From: Sinorhizobium fredii NGR234
GTDB lineage: Bacteria; Pseudomonadota; Alphaproteobacteria; Rhizobiales; Rhizobiaceae
Length of the DNA: 64,000 nt
Direction: 5' to 3'
Assembly (NCBI RefSeq): GCF_000018545.1
Contig: NC_012587.1
Location: 310,001-374,000, forward strand
This document shows, piece after piece, positions 15,638 to 24,362 of this stretch. A program made the translations under genes and the position numbers. The stretch's first letter is position 1. Each line of letters starts with the position of its first letter. Under the pieces are notes generated by a model that made no database searches, had not been told where the DNA came from, and worked only from the letters and a program-made list of their open reading frames with translations.

Positions 15638-16600
15638 ATGACCAGCATCATGACCAACGCTGCCGCCATGGCGGCATTGCAGACCCTGCGTTCAATCAAC
15701 AGAAATCTGGACGAGACCCAGAGCCGCGTGTCCTCCGGCTACCGCGTCGAGACCGCCGCGGACAATGCCGCCTATTGGTCGATCGCGACGACGATGCGGT
15801 CGGACAATGCCGCGCTTTCGACCGTGCAGGATGCGCTTGGCCTCGGTGCGGCCAAGGTCGATACCGCCTATGCCGCCCTGGACACGGTCATCGACCTGAT
15901 GAGCGAGGTCAAGGCGAAGCTGGTGGCGGCGCGCGAGCCTGGCGTCGACAAGACCAAGATCGACAAGGAGCTTGCGCAGCTCAAGGAACAGCTGGTGTCG
16001 GCGGCTCAGTCCGCATCCTTCTCGGGTGAGAACTGGCTCTACAACGACGCAGCCACCGCGGTCGGCACCAAGTCCATCGTGGCCTCCTTCAATCGCAGCG
16101 CCGACGGCAGCGTCTCCGTAACGACGCTCGATTATGATACGTCGGGCTCCATTCTCGTGGACGTCCAGGACGCGAGCCGCGGCTTGCTGACGATGGCGGT
16201 GGATGCGGACACGCTCGTCTCGGCTCCGACGGGATCGGCGCGTGAATACTACCTGATCGACGCCGGCAGCCCGCCGGCCGGCACGGAAATTGCGCTTTCC
16301 GAAACGACCACTGACGAAGAGCTGGACGACATGATCAGTGTCGTCGATGACCTCGTCAGCCAGTTGACGAATTCGGCCGCGACCCTTGGTGCGATCACCA
16401 GCCGCATCGAAATGCAGGAAAACTTCGTCGCCAACCTGATGGATGTGATCGACAAGGGCGTCGGCCGTCTCGTCGACGCGGACATGAACGAGGAGTCGAC
16501 GCGGTTGAAGGCGCTGCAGACCCAGCAGCAGCTCGGCATCCAGTCGCTGTCGATCGCCAATACCAACTCCGAAAACATCCTGAGACTGTTCCAGGAGTAA
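15638..16600 (+). CDS. flaC: Flagellin FlaC
   Basis: A 320-residue flagellin, the most divergent of the four. It starts MTSIMTNAAAMAALQTLRSI with AGGGGCGA upstream. It keeps the DNAAYWSIATTMRSDNAALS segment and the tail TRLKALQTQQQLGIQSLSIAN, but differs in the D1 helices (VKAKLVAAREPGVDKTKI) and has a distinct variable centre, about residues 145-225. It is probably a minor or specialised filament component, which is inferred from divergence only. Last of the tandem flagellin row. Confidence 0.88.
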   Translation: MTSIMTNAAAMAALQTLRSINRNLDETQSRVSSGYRVETAADNAAYWSIATTMRSDNAALSTVQDALGLGAAKVDTAYAALDTVIDLMSEVKAKLVAAREPGVDKTKIDKELAQLKEQLVSAAQSASFSGENWLYNDAATAVGTKSIVASFNRSADGSVSVTTLDYDTSGSILVDVQDASRGLLTMAVDADTLVSAPTGSAREYYLIDAGSPPAGTEIALSETTTDEELDDMISVVDDLVSQLTNSAATLGAITSRIEMQENFVANLMDVIDKGVGRLVDADMNEESTRLKALQTQQQLGIQSLSIANTNSENILRLFQE

Positions 16601-16653
16601 GCAAAAGCTTCGCTTCCGCCGTGCCGCCGGTCATCGGCATCTGGCGGGACTGG

Positions 16654-16685
16654 TTGGACCGCGCTGTTGCCCTGGCGCGGTCCAA
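16654..16685 (+). terminator. Terminator-like hairpin after flaC
   Basis: TTGGACCGCGC (16654-16664) pairs perfectly with GCGCGGTCCAA (16675-16685) across a 10-nt loop. Only a weak T-rich run (CTTCATTTT) follows. The remaining spacer to 16974, about 290 bp, holds CGCGAACC at 16804-16811, the same octamer as in the motA inverted repeat; otherwise I see nothing in it. Confidence 0.6.
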
Positions 16686-16974
16686 CAACCTTCATTTTCG
16701 CACAAGTTTGACCGGCTAGTTTCCCTACGCAGTCTGCTCGTCCGGCTGCCGGCCAAAATGATCCTGGCCGCCGTTGCACCGGTCCCGCCCCGGGTCCGCC
16801 CTTCGCGAACCGTTGCGCATCGAGAATGTTGGTCCTGTCGCTGTCGCGGGCGGCAAGGGCCGAAGGAGACATCACAGACGTGTCAGCCGCTTTGGATTTC
16901 CGGACCATGAGGCAGTCTCTGCCAGGCGGGCGCAACGCGCCGGTATTGGCTGCGTGCCCCCAGGGGGCTGGCCG

Positions 16975-17628
16975 ATGAGTGCGTCGCTCTCCCGCTATCT
17001 CAAGGATTTCAGCGCGCCGAAGATCGAACTCACGCGGATGCCGCCAAAATATTTTCCGGACCTCGAGGCCGACTTTCCCACCGAAGACCGATCCGCCCAA
17101 AGGCCGACCATGCCAGAGATCGACGTCGATGCCGAGCGGCGCGAAGCCTTTGCGCAGGGGCGCGCGGAAGCCGCGGCCGAACTGGCCTTCGAGCACCAGC
17201 GGGAGCTCGCCGAACTCAAGGCGCGCCACGCCGAGGAACTCGACGCCGTGAGGCATCGCCTGGCGGAAGAAACCGCTTCGAAACTCGCTGCCGGCTTCGA
17301 TCAGATCACCGAGCGGCTGGCGCTGGCCCTTGGCGACCAGACCGCCCGCGTGCTTGCCCCGGTCTTGGAGGCGGCGCTGCTCAAGCGCGCCATTGAAGAC
17401 CTGGCGACGATGATCAGGCAGGGCGTCGGCGCGGGAGAGGGGCTTACCATCACCGTCAAGGGATCGCCTGTGCTCTTCGAAGCGCTGAAACAGCATCTGG
17501 ACGACGACACGCTGCTGTTCCGGCACGTGGTTGCCGACGACATCGATCTCACGGTTGAGTTGGGCGAAACGGTCCTGGTGACCCGAATGGCGGCCTGGTC
17601 CGATACCGTCCGGAAGGTTCTGGCATGA
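16975..17628 (+). CDS. FliH-like flagellar export regulator (candidate)
   Basis: A 217-residue soluble protein. ATG 16975 is set by AGGGGG (16962-16967); the frame continues 67 codons upstream but that part is arginine-rich and not conserved-looking. Residues about 55-115 form a long charged coiled coil with an AQGRAEAAAEL start, and the C-terminal 100 residues are a compact helix/strand domain (TITVKGSPVLFEALKQHL, then VVADDIDLTVELGETVLVTRM). That layout is the one of FliH, the FliI partner, which is otherwise unassigned here. It overlaps motB by 4 bp. The FliH call is inference; rhizobial homologues are usually left hypothetical. Confidence 0.6.
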   Translation: MSASLSRYLKDFSAPKIELTRMPPKYFPDLEADFPTEDRSAQRPTMPEIDVDAERREAFAQGRAEAAAELAFEHQRELAELKARHAEELDAVRHRLAEETASKLAAGFDQITERLALALGDQTARVLAPVLEAALLKRAIEDLATMIRQGVGAGEGLTITVKGSPVLFEALKQHLDDDTLLFRHVVADDIDLTVELGETVLVTRMAAWSDTVRKVLA

Positions 17629-18803
17629 GCGAAGAAAGCCATCACAACGGCAAGAACGAAATCATCATCGTCAAGCGCTCCGGAGACGGCCACGACGGCC
17701 ATCACGGCGGCGGATGGAAGATCGCCTATGCCGACTTCATGACCGCGATGATGGCCTTCTTCCTCGTCATGTGGCTGATCAACGCCGCCAACGAGGAGAC
17801 GAAGGCGGCGATTGCCTCCTATTTCAATCCGGTGCAGCTCACCGATCAGAAGCCGGCAGAGAAGGGCCTGAAGAATCCGGCCAAGGATGCCCAGGGCGAA
17901 GAGACGCAGCAGCGCTCGAAGTCGGATGGCGAGCAGACGAAATCCGGCGGTTCCGCCAAGACCGGCGACCAGTTGACGGCCACTTCCGGCGAGGAGACGA
18001 AGTATTCCGACGCCGACTTCTTCGAGAACCCCTATTCGGTGCTCTCCGAGATCGCCAAGGAGGCCGGACAGCAGGCCAATATCAGCGCCAAGGGGGAGGG
18101 CGGTGCCGCCCAGTCGGGACCGGCGACCGGCGCCGAAGGCGGCGAGGCCTATCGCGATCCGTTCGATCCGGATTTCTGGACCAAGCAGGTTGAAGTCAAG
18201 GATGCCGGCAATGCCACTGAAGGCGACGTCGCGGATGCCGATGCCGGGAATAATCCGGCTGCCGGCGAAGCGCTGAAGACCGCGGAAGCCCGCAAAGGCG
18301 AGGTGCCGCTCGAGCAGGAAGCGGAAGCACAGCAGCAGCAGAAGGAGGCCGAAGCCCTCAAGGCCGAAATCGAGAAGGCGGTCGGCGGTGAGGCCGGACG
18401 GTTGCTCGAAGGGCTGGTGGTAACGCCATCCGAAGGCGGGCTGCTGGTGACGATCAGCGAGCAGACGGATGCGCCGATGTTTGCGGTGGGCTCTGCGGTT
18501 CCCGCGAAGGACCTCGTCCTCGCCATGGAAAAGATCGGCACGCTGCTCGCCGAGCGTCAGGGGGCCGTGGCGATCCGCGGCCACACGGATGGCCGCCCAT
18601 TCAAGGACGGAACCTACGACAACTGGCGGCTGTCGGCGGCACGCGCCCAGAGCGCCTATTACATGCTGGTCCGCGGCGGTCTCAAGGAACAGCGCGTCAA
18701 TCAGATCAGCGGCTTTGCGGACCGGCGCCTGCAGGTGCCGAACGATCCCTATGCTGCCGCCAACCGGCGGATCGAGATCCTGTTGCAGTCGGGGCAGGGT
18801 TGA
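17625..18803 (+). CDS. motB: Flagellar motor stator protein MotB
   Basis: A 392-residue stator subunit. After a basic, histidine-rich N-terminus, the single transmembrane helix WKIAYADFMTAMMAFFLVMWL carries the ion-binding aspartate D37. A long, charged, low-complexity linker (about residues 70-260) precedes the OmpA-type peptidoglycan-binding domain, with RGHTDGRPF near residue 318 and NWRLSAARA after it. The linker is much longer than in enteric MotB, which fits the rhizobial motor where MotC binds the periplasmic part. It overlaps the FliH-like gene upstream. Confidence 0.95.
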   Translation: MSEESHHNGKNEIIIVKRSGDGHDGHHGGGWKIAYADFMTAMMAFFLVMWLINAANEETKAAIASYFNPVQLTDQKPAEKGLKNPAKDAQGEETQQRSKSDGEQTKSGGSAKTGDQLTATSGEETKYSDADFFENPYSVLSEIAKEAGQQANISAKGEGGAAQSGPATGAEGGEAYRDPFDPDFWTKQVEVKDAGNATEGDVADADAGNNPAAGEALKTAEARKGEVPLEQEAEAQQQQKEAEALKAEIEKAVGGEAGRLLEGLVVTPSEGGLLVTISEQTDAPMFAVGSAVPAKDLVLAMEKIGTLLAERQGAVAIRGHTDGRPFKDGTYDNWRLSAARAQSAYYMLVRGGLKEQRVNQISGFADRRLQVPNDPYAAANRRIEILLQSGQG

Positions 18804-18808
18804 GAGAC

Positions 18809-20116
18809 ATGCTGAAGCGGCTCGGCGCCATCCTGGCGACATCGGTTCTTGCGGTCCCGCTGGCGATCGGCCTTGCGCGCGCAAGCGAGACGGAAGAGCT
18901 CGCACCGTTCAAGATGGTCAGGTCTCTGCAATATGTCCAGGATTCCGTCGTGCTCGGCGACCATTCGGCGATCGAGATGCAGCGCTTCATGCTGAACAAA
19001 ATCGACAAGCGTCTGCGGGCGGCAGACGAAGCGATCTTTCGCGATCCGCGCAACGTCGATGCGGCGCTTGTCTATGTCATGAGCGGCGGCAATCCGGAAA
19101 CGCTGGATTATCTGACCGACAGGGATGTCGAGGGCAACTTCGATGCCCGGGTCGCGGAGGCGCTCCGGCAGTATCTGCGCGGCAAGGGGCCGTTGATCGT
19201 CGAAAATCTCGCCAAGGCGGCGCCCGAATACAAGAATTCGCGCGTCGGCCCTTACCTATTTCTCATCCTCGGTAACGCCACGTCGCAGCAGGATCCTGTT
19301 GCCGCGATGAAATACTACGACTGGGCGCGACTGACGGCGCCCGGCACCATCATAGAGGAGGCGGCGCTTCGCCGCTCCGTGTCTCTCGCGGTGCAGGCAG
19401 GCGACCCCGAAAAAGGCTTCCGCTATGCGCTGAACTATGCGCGGCGCTACCTGACGTCGCCCTATGCGAGCCAGTTCGCCGACGTCTTCGTCGAACTGGC
19501 GGTCACGCATTTCGACGAGACGGTCGAGAAGAGAGTCGCCGAGATTCTTGCCTTCATGGACCAGTCGCGCCAGCGCGAGGTCTATCTGCGCGTCGCAAGG
19601 CGGGCAGCGATCGGCGGCAACCAGACACTGGCGCGCCTGGCGTCCAGCCGGGCCGAAGAGCTCGCTCTGGACGGCGGCGGGCAATCGCAACTGCTGGCGA
19701 GCTTCTACGATGGCCTTGCGGCCGTGCCATCCGAGGACGTCTTCACGGCGGCGCAGACGCTGGCGGCGATTCCGGACGGGAAGCTTTCGCGACGCGACCG
19801 CGCCCTGAGGGAGGCCGCCCGCGCGATTGCGGAAGAGGTTGTACGACTACCGAGGGATGAAAGCTCCGCGCAAGCGTCCATGCCTATACCGGAGGCCAAC
19901 ACTGGTCCCGCCAAGGATGGCGGCGAAACAGGGGAGACGGGAAGCGGCATGAGCCCCTTTGCCGTGGCGTCCGATCGGCCGCCCGCGCCGGGTGGCGAAC
20001 GGCCGGCAAGCGCGGAAACCGCTGCGGCGTCCGACCCGGCTCTTGACGGTTTCGTGGCCAATGGGCGCTCGAAGATCAAGGAGATAGATGCGCTCCTTGC
20101 GGAGGAAGGACTATGA
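18809..20116 (+). CDS. motC: Chemotaxis/motility protein MotC
   Basis: A 435-residue periplasmic motor protein found in rhizobia, reported to bind MotB and control motor speed. The ATG at 18809 gives a clean signal peptide (MLKRLGAILATSVLAVPLAIG, cleavage near ARAS). A TTG start three codons earlier, overlapping the motB stop, is possible. The body is helical, ending in a proline/glycine-rich linker (about residues 355-410) and a short acidic tail. The stop overlaps the fliK start by 4 bp. MotE, its chaperone, is encoded at 9202. Confidence 0.9.
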   Translation: MLKRLGAILATSVLAVPLAIGLARASETEELAPFKMVRSLQYVQDSVVLGDHSAIEMQRFMLNKIDKRLRAADEAIFRDPRNVDAALVYVMSGGNPETLDYLTDRDVEGNFDARVAEALRQYLRGKGPLIVENLAKAAPEYKNSRVGPYLFLILGNATSQQDPVAAMKYYDWARLTAPGTIIEEAALRRSVSLAVQAGDPEKGFRYALNYARRYLTSPYASQFADVFVELAVTHFDETVEKRVAEILAFMDQSRQREVYLRVARRAAIGGNQTLARLASSRAEELALDGGGQSQLLASFYDGLAAVPSEDVFTAAQTLAAIPDGKLSRRDRALREAARAIAEEVVRLPRDESSAQASMPIPEANTGPAKDGGETGETGSGMSPFAVASDRPPAPGGERPASAETAAASDPALDGFVANGRSKIKEIDALLAEEGL

Positions 20117-21594
20117 GGCCACTTGAAGAGACGTTCCGTGCGCCCGCCGCCGCGGTCGGCGCCCGGCCCGGTTCCCGGCAGGGCGGAAACGAGCAGGTTG
20201 CTGGAGAGCCCGGCGCCTTCGAGAGCGCGGTCGCCGATGCCGGTCGCCAGAAGACGGCGGCCCAAGGCGCGGCTCAGGGCAGCGGCGAGAGTGCCGTTGA
20301 TTCTGCCGCGGAGGGCACGCAAACGGCGGCAGCCGAATTTACAATCGGCAAGCCCAAGGCGGGTGTCCTGATCGCGAGCGCCACCATCACCGGGACCGGT
20401 CGCCTGTCGACCCCTTCGGCCAAGGGTCGCGGAGAGGGTGATGCGGACGGCGCGCTTGCGGAGGGGCAGGCATCCTCCGAGCTCAAATCTGTTCGGGAGA
20501 AGGGAAACCGGCAGTTTTCAGCGGCCCAGGCAGATCTCGAGGCCGAGGAGGCCAGCGATCCGGACGGCAAGGCCGTTACGGGTAAGCCGAAGGGACACAT
20601 GGCCGCGCAGACCGGCGCAATGGAATACTCTGAGGCGGGGGCGACGCCCGAGGGTGATACGGGTTCGGCTGCGCCGGCAAACGGCCCGGTCAGCGACCTC
20701 CTGTCGTTGCTCGGCAGCGCGCCGCCAGCCGCGGCCCTCGACACCGCGGGCGGCGAGAACACCAGTAACGCAGCACGGTCGACGGGCGGCCGCGTCGCCG
20801 CCCTGGCCGCCGAAACGGCCGATGTCCCGGCGGACGCCGACGCGGCGGAGGGTTCGCGGACGGGAGAGCAGGGCGATGCCGGATCAGACCGGCTCTTCCG
20901 CTTCGCCCGCGCCGACGGCAAGGGACAAGCGGTCTCGATGAGCATTTCGGCGGACGGCGAAGCAACGGCCGTCGAGAACGGCAGGCCTACGGCCAATGCC
21001 AAGGCCGAAGCCGTGACCGTCCTCGAAGCGCGCCGTTACCTGGGTGTCGCGATGAATACCAACTCCGCCGCGGTGACGGGTGCGATCGCCGGTGACGGCG
21101 CGTGGGCGCAGGCGCTCCAGTCGAGCGCGCTGTCGACCCAGCCGGAGGCATCAAGCCTGGCCGGCAAGACGCTCAATACACTGAAAATACAGATGCACCC
21201 GATCGAACTCGGTACGGTCACGGCGACGCTGCGCCTGAAGGACGACGAGCTGCAGGTCGACCTGAAGGTGGAAACGGGCGAGGCGTTCCGGCAACTGCGC
21301 GACGACCAGAGCGAGATGGTGAAGGCGTTGCGCGCCCAGGGCTTCGCGGTCGACCAGGTGAACGTCGTGTTCAATGCCGGCGGCGATGCCTCGAACGGCA
21401 GCGGTTCGCAGCCGCAGACGCAGGGCCAGCTTGGCCAATCGGCCGGCGAGCGCACCGGTGGAGACAGCGGGCAGGGGCGTCAACGGCCGAACGGCGGCGA
21501 GGCGGCGCAGGCCGAGACATGGTGGGGCAATGATGGAACGGACGATGCGGCTGCTGGCGTTGGGCACTCTCGCACTGGTGACGTCTACATGTAG
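20113..21594 (+). CDS. fliK: Flagellar hook-length control protein FliK (formerly MotD)
   Basis: A 493-residue exported ruler protein. The first about 330 residues are low-complexity and rich in alanine, glycine, serine and glutamate. The C-terminal Flg_hook domain is clear: LNTLKIQMHPIELGTVTATL, then LQVDLKVETGEAFRQLRDD and LRAQGFAVDQVNVVF. In S. meliloti the gene in this place was first called motD and later shown to be fliK. It overlaps motC at the start and the transglycosylase gene at the end (62 bp). Confidence 0.9.
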   Translation: MRPLEETFRAPAAAVGARPGSRQGGNEQVAGEPGAFESAVADAGRQKTAAQGAAQGSGESAVDSAAEGTQTAAAEFTIGKPKAGVLIASATITGTGRLSTPSAKGRGEGDADGALAEGQASSELKSVREKGNRQFSAAQADLEAEEASDPDGKAVTGKPKGHMAAQTGAMEYSEAGATPEGDTGSAAPANGPVSDLLSLLGSAPPAAALDTAGGENTSNAARSTGGRVAALAAETADVPADADAAEGSRTGEQGDAGSDRLFRFARADGKGQAVSMSISADGEATAVENGRPTANAKAEAVTVLEARRYLGVAMNTNSAAVTGAIAGDGAWAQALQSSALSTQPEASSLAGKTLNTLKIQMHPIELGTVTATLRLKDDELQVDLKVETGEAFRQLRDDQSEMVKALRAQGFAVDQVNVVFNAGGDASNGSGSQPQTQGQLGQSAGERTGGDSGQGRQRPNGGEAAQAETWWGNDGTDDAAAGVGHSRTGDVYM

Positions 21595-22096
21595 CGCCCT
21601 GGCGAGCGCCGGCATCTGCGAACGCGAGATCGCGTCGGCTGCGGCCAAGTACGGGATCCCGACCGGCATTCTCTACTCCGTCGGCCTGACGGAGACCGGC
21701 CGCAAGGGATCGCTGCAGCCCTACGCGATGAATATCGAGGGCAAGGCCTATTTCGGCACCAGCGTTCAGGATGTCCTTGGCCGTTTCGGAGCCGCACGGG
21801 CGCAAGGGGCGAAGCTCATCGATCTCGGCTGCATGCAGATCAATTATCACTTTCACGGCGAGCATTTCAGTTCTCCGGAGGAAATGCTTGATCCCCGGCG
21901 GAATGTCGACTATGCCGCGCGCTTCCTCTCCAATCTGCGCGCCAGGCACGAGAGCTGGACGATGGCGGTTGCTCGCTATCATGCCGGGCCGAACAACGAT
22001 CCGGCGCAAAAGAAATATGTCTGCCGGGTCATCGCCAATCTCGTCGCGACAGGCTACGGCAAGTGGACGCCGAACGCGGCGCAGTTTTGCCAATAA
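21533..22096 (+). CDS. Flagellar-locus lytic transglycosylase (SLT domain)
   Basis: A 187-residue secreted muramidase. The signal peptide covers about residues 1-26 (MRLLALGTLALVTSTCSALASA). The SLT fold is recognisable from ILYSVGLTETG with the likely catalytic E54, the DLGCMQINYHFHG segment and the AVARYHAGPNN end. GGTGGGG precedes the ATG pair at 21530/21533. It overlaps the 3' end of fliK by 62 bp in another frame. The FlgJ homologue in this window (32017) lacks a muramidase domain, so this enzyme probably opens peptidoglycan for the rod; that role is inferred. Confidence 0.85.
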   Translation: MERTMRLLALGTLALVTSTCSALASAGICEREIASAAAKYGIPTGILYSVGLTETGRKGSLQPYAMNIEGKAYFGTSVQDVLGRFGAARAQGAKLIDLGCMQINYHFHGEHFSSPEEMLDPRRNVDYAARFLSNLRARHESWTMAVARYHAGPNNDPAQKKYVCRVIANLVATGYGKWTPNAAQFCQ

Positions 22097-22367
22097 TCAA
22101 TCATCGGTTGCGGAAATCGGGCCCGTGCCGCATTGTGGCGACAATGCGGAGAGAATGTGATCGCAAGCGCAATTGTTGTCGGGCGTTAACTTTTCCACAC
22201 CAATTTAGTACCATAGTTAACAGGGACCTACTAGATATAGATCAAATCGGCACGCATTCCTTAATCAACTATTAAAATCTCCCATTAACTTCCTCTAGTT
22301 GTTCGTGAATCCCCGGATTCGTACTTCTCGATCAGTGAGACACCCATACTGATTCGGAGGCGGACGA
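22097..22367 (+). promoter_or_regulatory. rem promoter region
   Basis: This 271-bp AT-rich gap precedes rem. It has several TTAA motifs (GCGTTAAC, ATAGTTAAC, CCATTAAC) and a perfect palindrome GAATCC-CC-GGATTC at 22307-22320. CGGAGGCGG supplies the ribosome-binding site. In S. meliloti VisNR activates rem, so binding here is expected but not shown by a recognised motif. Confidence 0.5.
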
Positions 22368-23039
22368 ATGATCGTGGTGGTTGATGAAAGAGAGCTTGTG
22401 AAGGATGGCTACGCGTCCCTGTTCGGCCGCGAGGGCATCCCTTCGACCGGGTTTGATCCCAAGGACTTCGGCGAGTGGGTGAACACCGCCGCCGATTCGG
22501 ACATTGATGCTGTCGAGGCGTTCCTGATCGGTCAGGGGGAAAGCGCTTTCAGCCTGCCGCGGGCGATCCGTGACCGCTCGCAGGCGCCGGTGATCGCCAT
22601 GAGCGACACGCCTTCGCTGGAAAACACCCTGGCGCTGTTCGACTGCGGCGTCGACGATGTCGTTCGCAAGCCCGTGCATCCGCGGGAAATTCTCGCCCGA
22701 GTCGCGGCGATCCGCCGGCGCCTGAAGGCGATCGCCAACTACACCGACATCGGGCCGATCCGCGTCTTCGCCGACGGCCGCGATCCGGAGATCAACGGCG
22801 AGGTCTTCGCGCTGCCGCGCCGCGAGCGGCGCATCCTCGAATACTTGGTCGCCAATCGCGGCCGGCGGGTGTCCAAGTCGCAGATCTTCAACGCGATCTA
22901 CGGCATCTTCGACGAGGACGTCGAAGAGAACGTCGTCGAGAGCCACATCAGCAAGTTGCGCAAGAAGCTGCGCAAGAAGCTCGGCTTCGACCCGATCGAT
23001 TCCAAGCGTTTCCTTGGCTACTGCATCGACTGGAACTGA
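22368..23039 (+). CDS. rem: Flagellar transcriptional activator Rem (OmpR type)
   Basis: A 223-residue orphan response regulator that in S. meliloti activates class III flagellar genes. Residues 1 to about 115 have a receiver-like fold, but the position of the phospho-acceptor aspartate is F52 by my alignment ([10 protein letters not shown]), while K101 of the VVRKP motif is kept. Residues about 130-222 form the winged-helix DNA-binding domain ([35 protein letters not shown]). It has its own long upstream region and sits before the flgE operon. Confidence 0.93.
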   Translation: MIVVVDERELVKDGYASLFGREGIPSTGFDPKDFGEWVNTAADSDIDAVEAFLIGQGESAFSLPRAIRDRSQAPVIAMSDTPSLENTLALFDCGVDDVVRKPVHPREILARVAAIRRRLKAIANYTDIGPIRVFADGRDPEINGEVFALPRRERRILEYLVANRGRRVSKSQIFNAIYGIFDEDVEENVVESHISKLRKKLRKKLGFDPIDSKRFLGYCIDWN

Positions 23040-23126
23040 ACCGGACCAACAGCTGGTCGGGTCAAGACAGGTTCACGCAAGGCCCGACTTCTAGTCTCCC
23101 ACTGAAGCAGGAAACGAGGATCCTCA

Positions 23127-24341
23127 ATGAGTCTCTACGGTACCATGAGAACGGGCGTCTCTGGCATGAACGCCCAGGCCAACCGCCTCAGCACGGTCGC
23201 TGAAAACATCGCGAACTCCAGCACGACCGGCTACAAGCGCGCATCGACCGAGTTCTCCTCGATGATCCTGCCCTCGAGCAACGGCTCCTACAACTCCGGC
23301 GGCGTAGAGACCTCGGTGCGCTACTCGATTTCCGACCAGGGCTCGACGACCTATACGACATCGGCAAGCGACCTCGCGATCGACGGCGACGGGTTCTTCA
23401 TCGTTCAGGGCGCCAACGGCCAGGAATACCTGACGCGCGCCGGTGCCTTCGTTCAGGATGACTCGGGCAATCTCGTCAACGCCGCCGGCTTCACCCTGAT
23501 GGGCTACGAGTATGAGGCGGGCGTCGATCCAACGGTCGTCGTCAACGGCTTCGACGGGCTGACCGAGGTCAATCTTGCCTCGGACGGTCTCACGGCAGCC
23601 GGCTCGACCGCCGGCGCGATGGGCGCAAATCTGCCATCCGGTGCAGCCAACGGTGACGTCTCGACCACCTCGCTCGTCGTCTACGACACACAGGGCAATA
23701 CCCGAATCCTCGATTTCAACTATACGAAAGTCGCCGACAACCAGTGGGAGTTGGACATTGTCGACAGGACGTCAGCAACTTCGCTTGGAACTGCGACACT
23801 GGACTTCGATGCCGATGGTGTGCTGACGACATCGCCGGCGACCCTGACGCTGGACGGCACGTTGATAAGCCCGATCACCGGCACAGGCGCCGAGCTTAAT
23901 AACATCACGATCGACTTCACCGAGACGACGCAGCTCGGTACGTCCTTCACGCCGGATGGCGGCTCCATCGACGGCAACGCACCGAGCAAGGTCTCCGGCT
24001 ATCAGATCGACACCGACGGCGTCGTCTACATCAAGTATGCAAATGGCGAACTCGAGCCGCGCTACCGCATTGCTCTCGCCAGTGTTCAAAGCCCCGACAA
24101 GCTGGTCCCGGAATCCGGCAACGTCTATTCGCAGGGCGTCGATTCCGGCGTCATCGTCACCGGCTTCGCCGGCTCCGGCAGCTTCGGTGAAATCCTTTCC
24201 GGCGCACTTGAAAGCTCCAACGTCGACATCGCCGACGAATTGACGTCGATGATCGAATCGCAGCGCAACTACACGGCCAACTCCAAGGTCTTCCAGACCG
24301 GTTCGGAGTTGCTCGAAGTTCTCGTGAACCTGAAGCGGTAA
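23127..24341 (+). CDS. flgE: Flagellar hook protein FlgE
   Basis: A 404-residue hook subunit, exported without a signal peptide. It starts MSLYGTMRTGVSGMNAQANR with GGAAACGAGGA just upstream. The N-terminal signature VAENIANSSTTGYKRAST and the C-terminal LESSNVDIADELTSMIESQRNYTANSKVF are characteristic. The large central region (about residues 90-340) forms the hook surface domains. It begins the operon of hook, junction and export-gate genes. Confidence 0.96.
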   Translation: MSLYGTMRTGVSGMNAQANRLSTVAENIANSSTTGYKRASTEFSSMILPSSNGSYNSGGVETSVRYSISDQGSTTYTTSASDLAIDGDGFFIVQGANGQEYLTRAGAFVQDDSGNLVNAAGFTLMGYEYEAGVDPTVVVNGFDGLTEVNLASDGLTAAGSTAGAMGANLPSGAANGDVSTTSLVVYDTQGNTRILDFNYTKVADNQWELDIVDRTSATSLGTATLDFDADGVLTTSPATLTLDGTLISPITGTGAELNNITIDFTETTQLGTSFTPDGGSIDGNAPSKVSGYQIDTDGVVYIKYANGELEPRYRIALASVQSPDKLVPESGNVYSQGVDSGVIVTGFAGSGSFGEILSGALESSNVDIADELTSMIESQRNYTANSKVFQTGSELLEVLVNLKR

Positions 24342-24362
24342 TTCCAAGAAGACGGTCCCAGC

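Noticed and set aside
12018..16685. Tandem flagellin genes considered as a possible recombination cassette or phase-variation locus
   Set aside because: Each gene has its own start, leader and terminator, and no inverted repeats or recombinase gene are present.
21374..21532. N-terminal extension of the lytic transglycosylase
   Set aside because: Arginine-rich and overlapping fliK; a signal peptide starts naturally at 21533.
22063..22275. 70-codon frame before rem
   Set aside because: Starts inside the transglycosylase gene and runs into the AT-rich promoter area without a ribosome-binding site.
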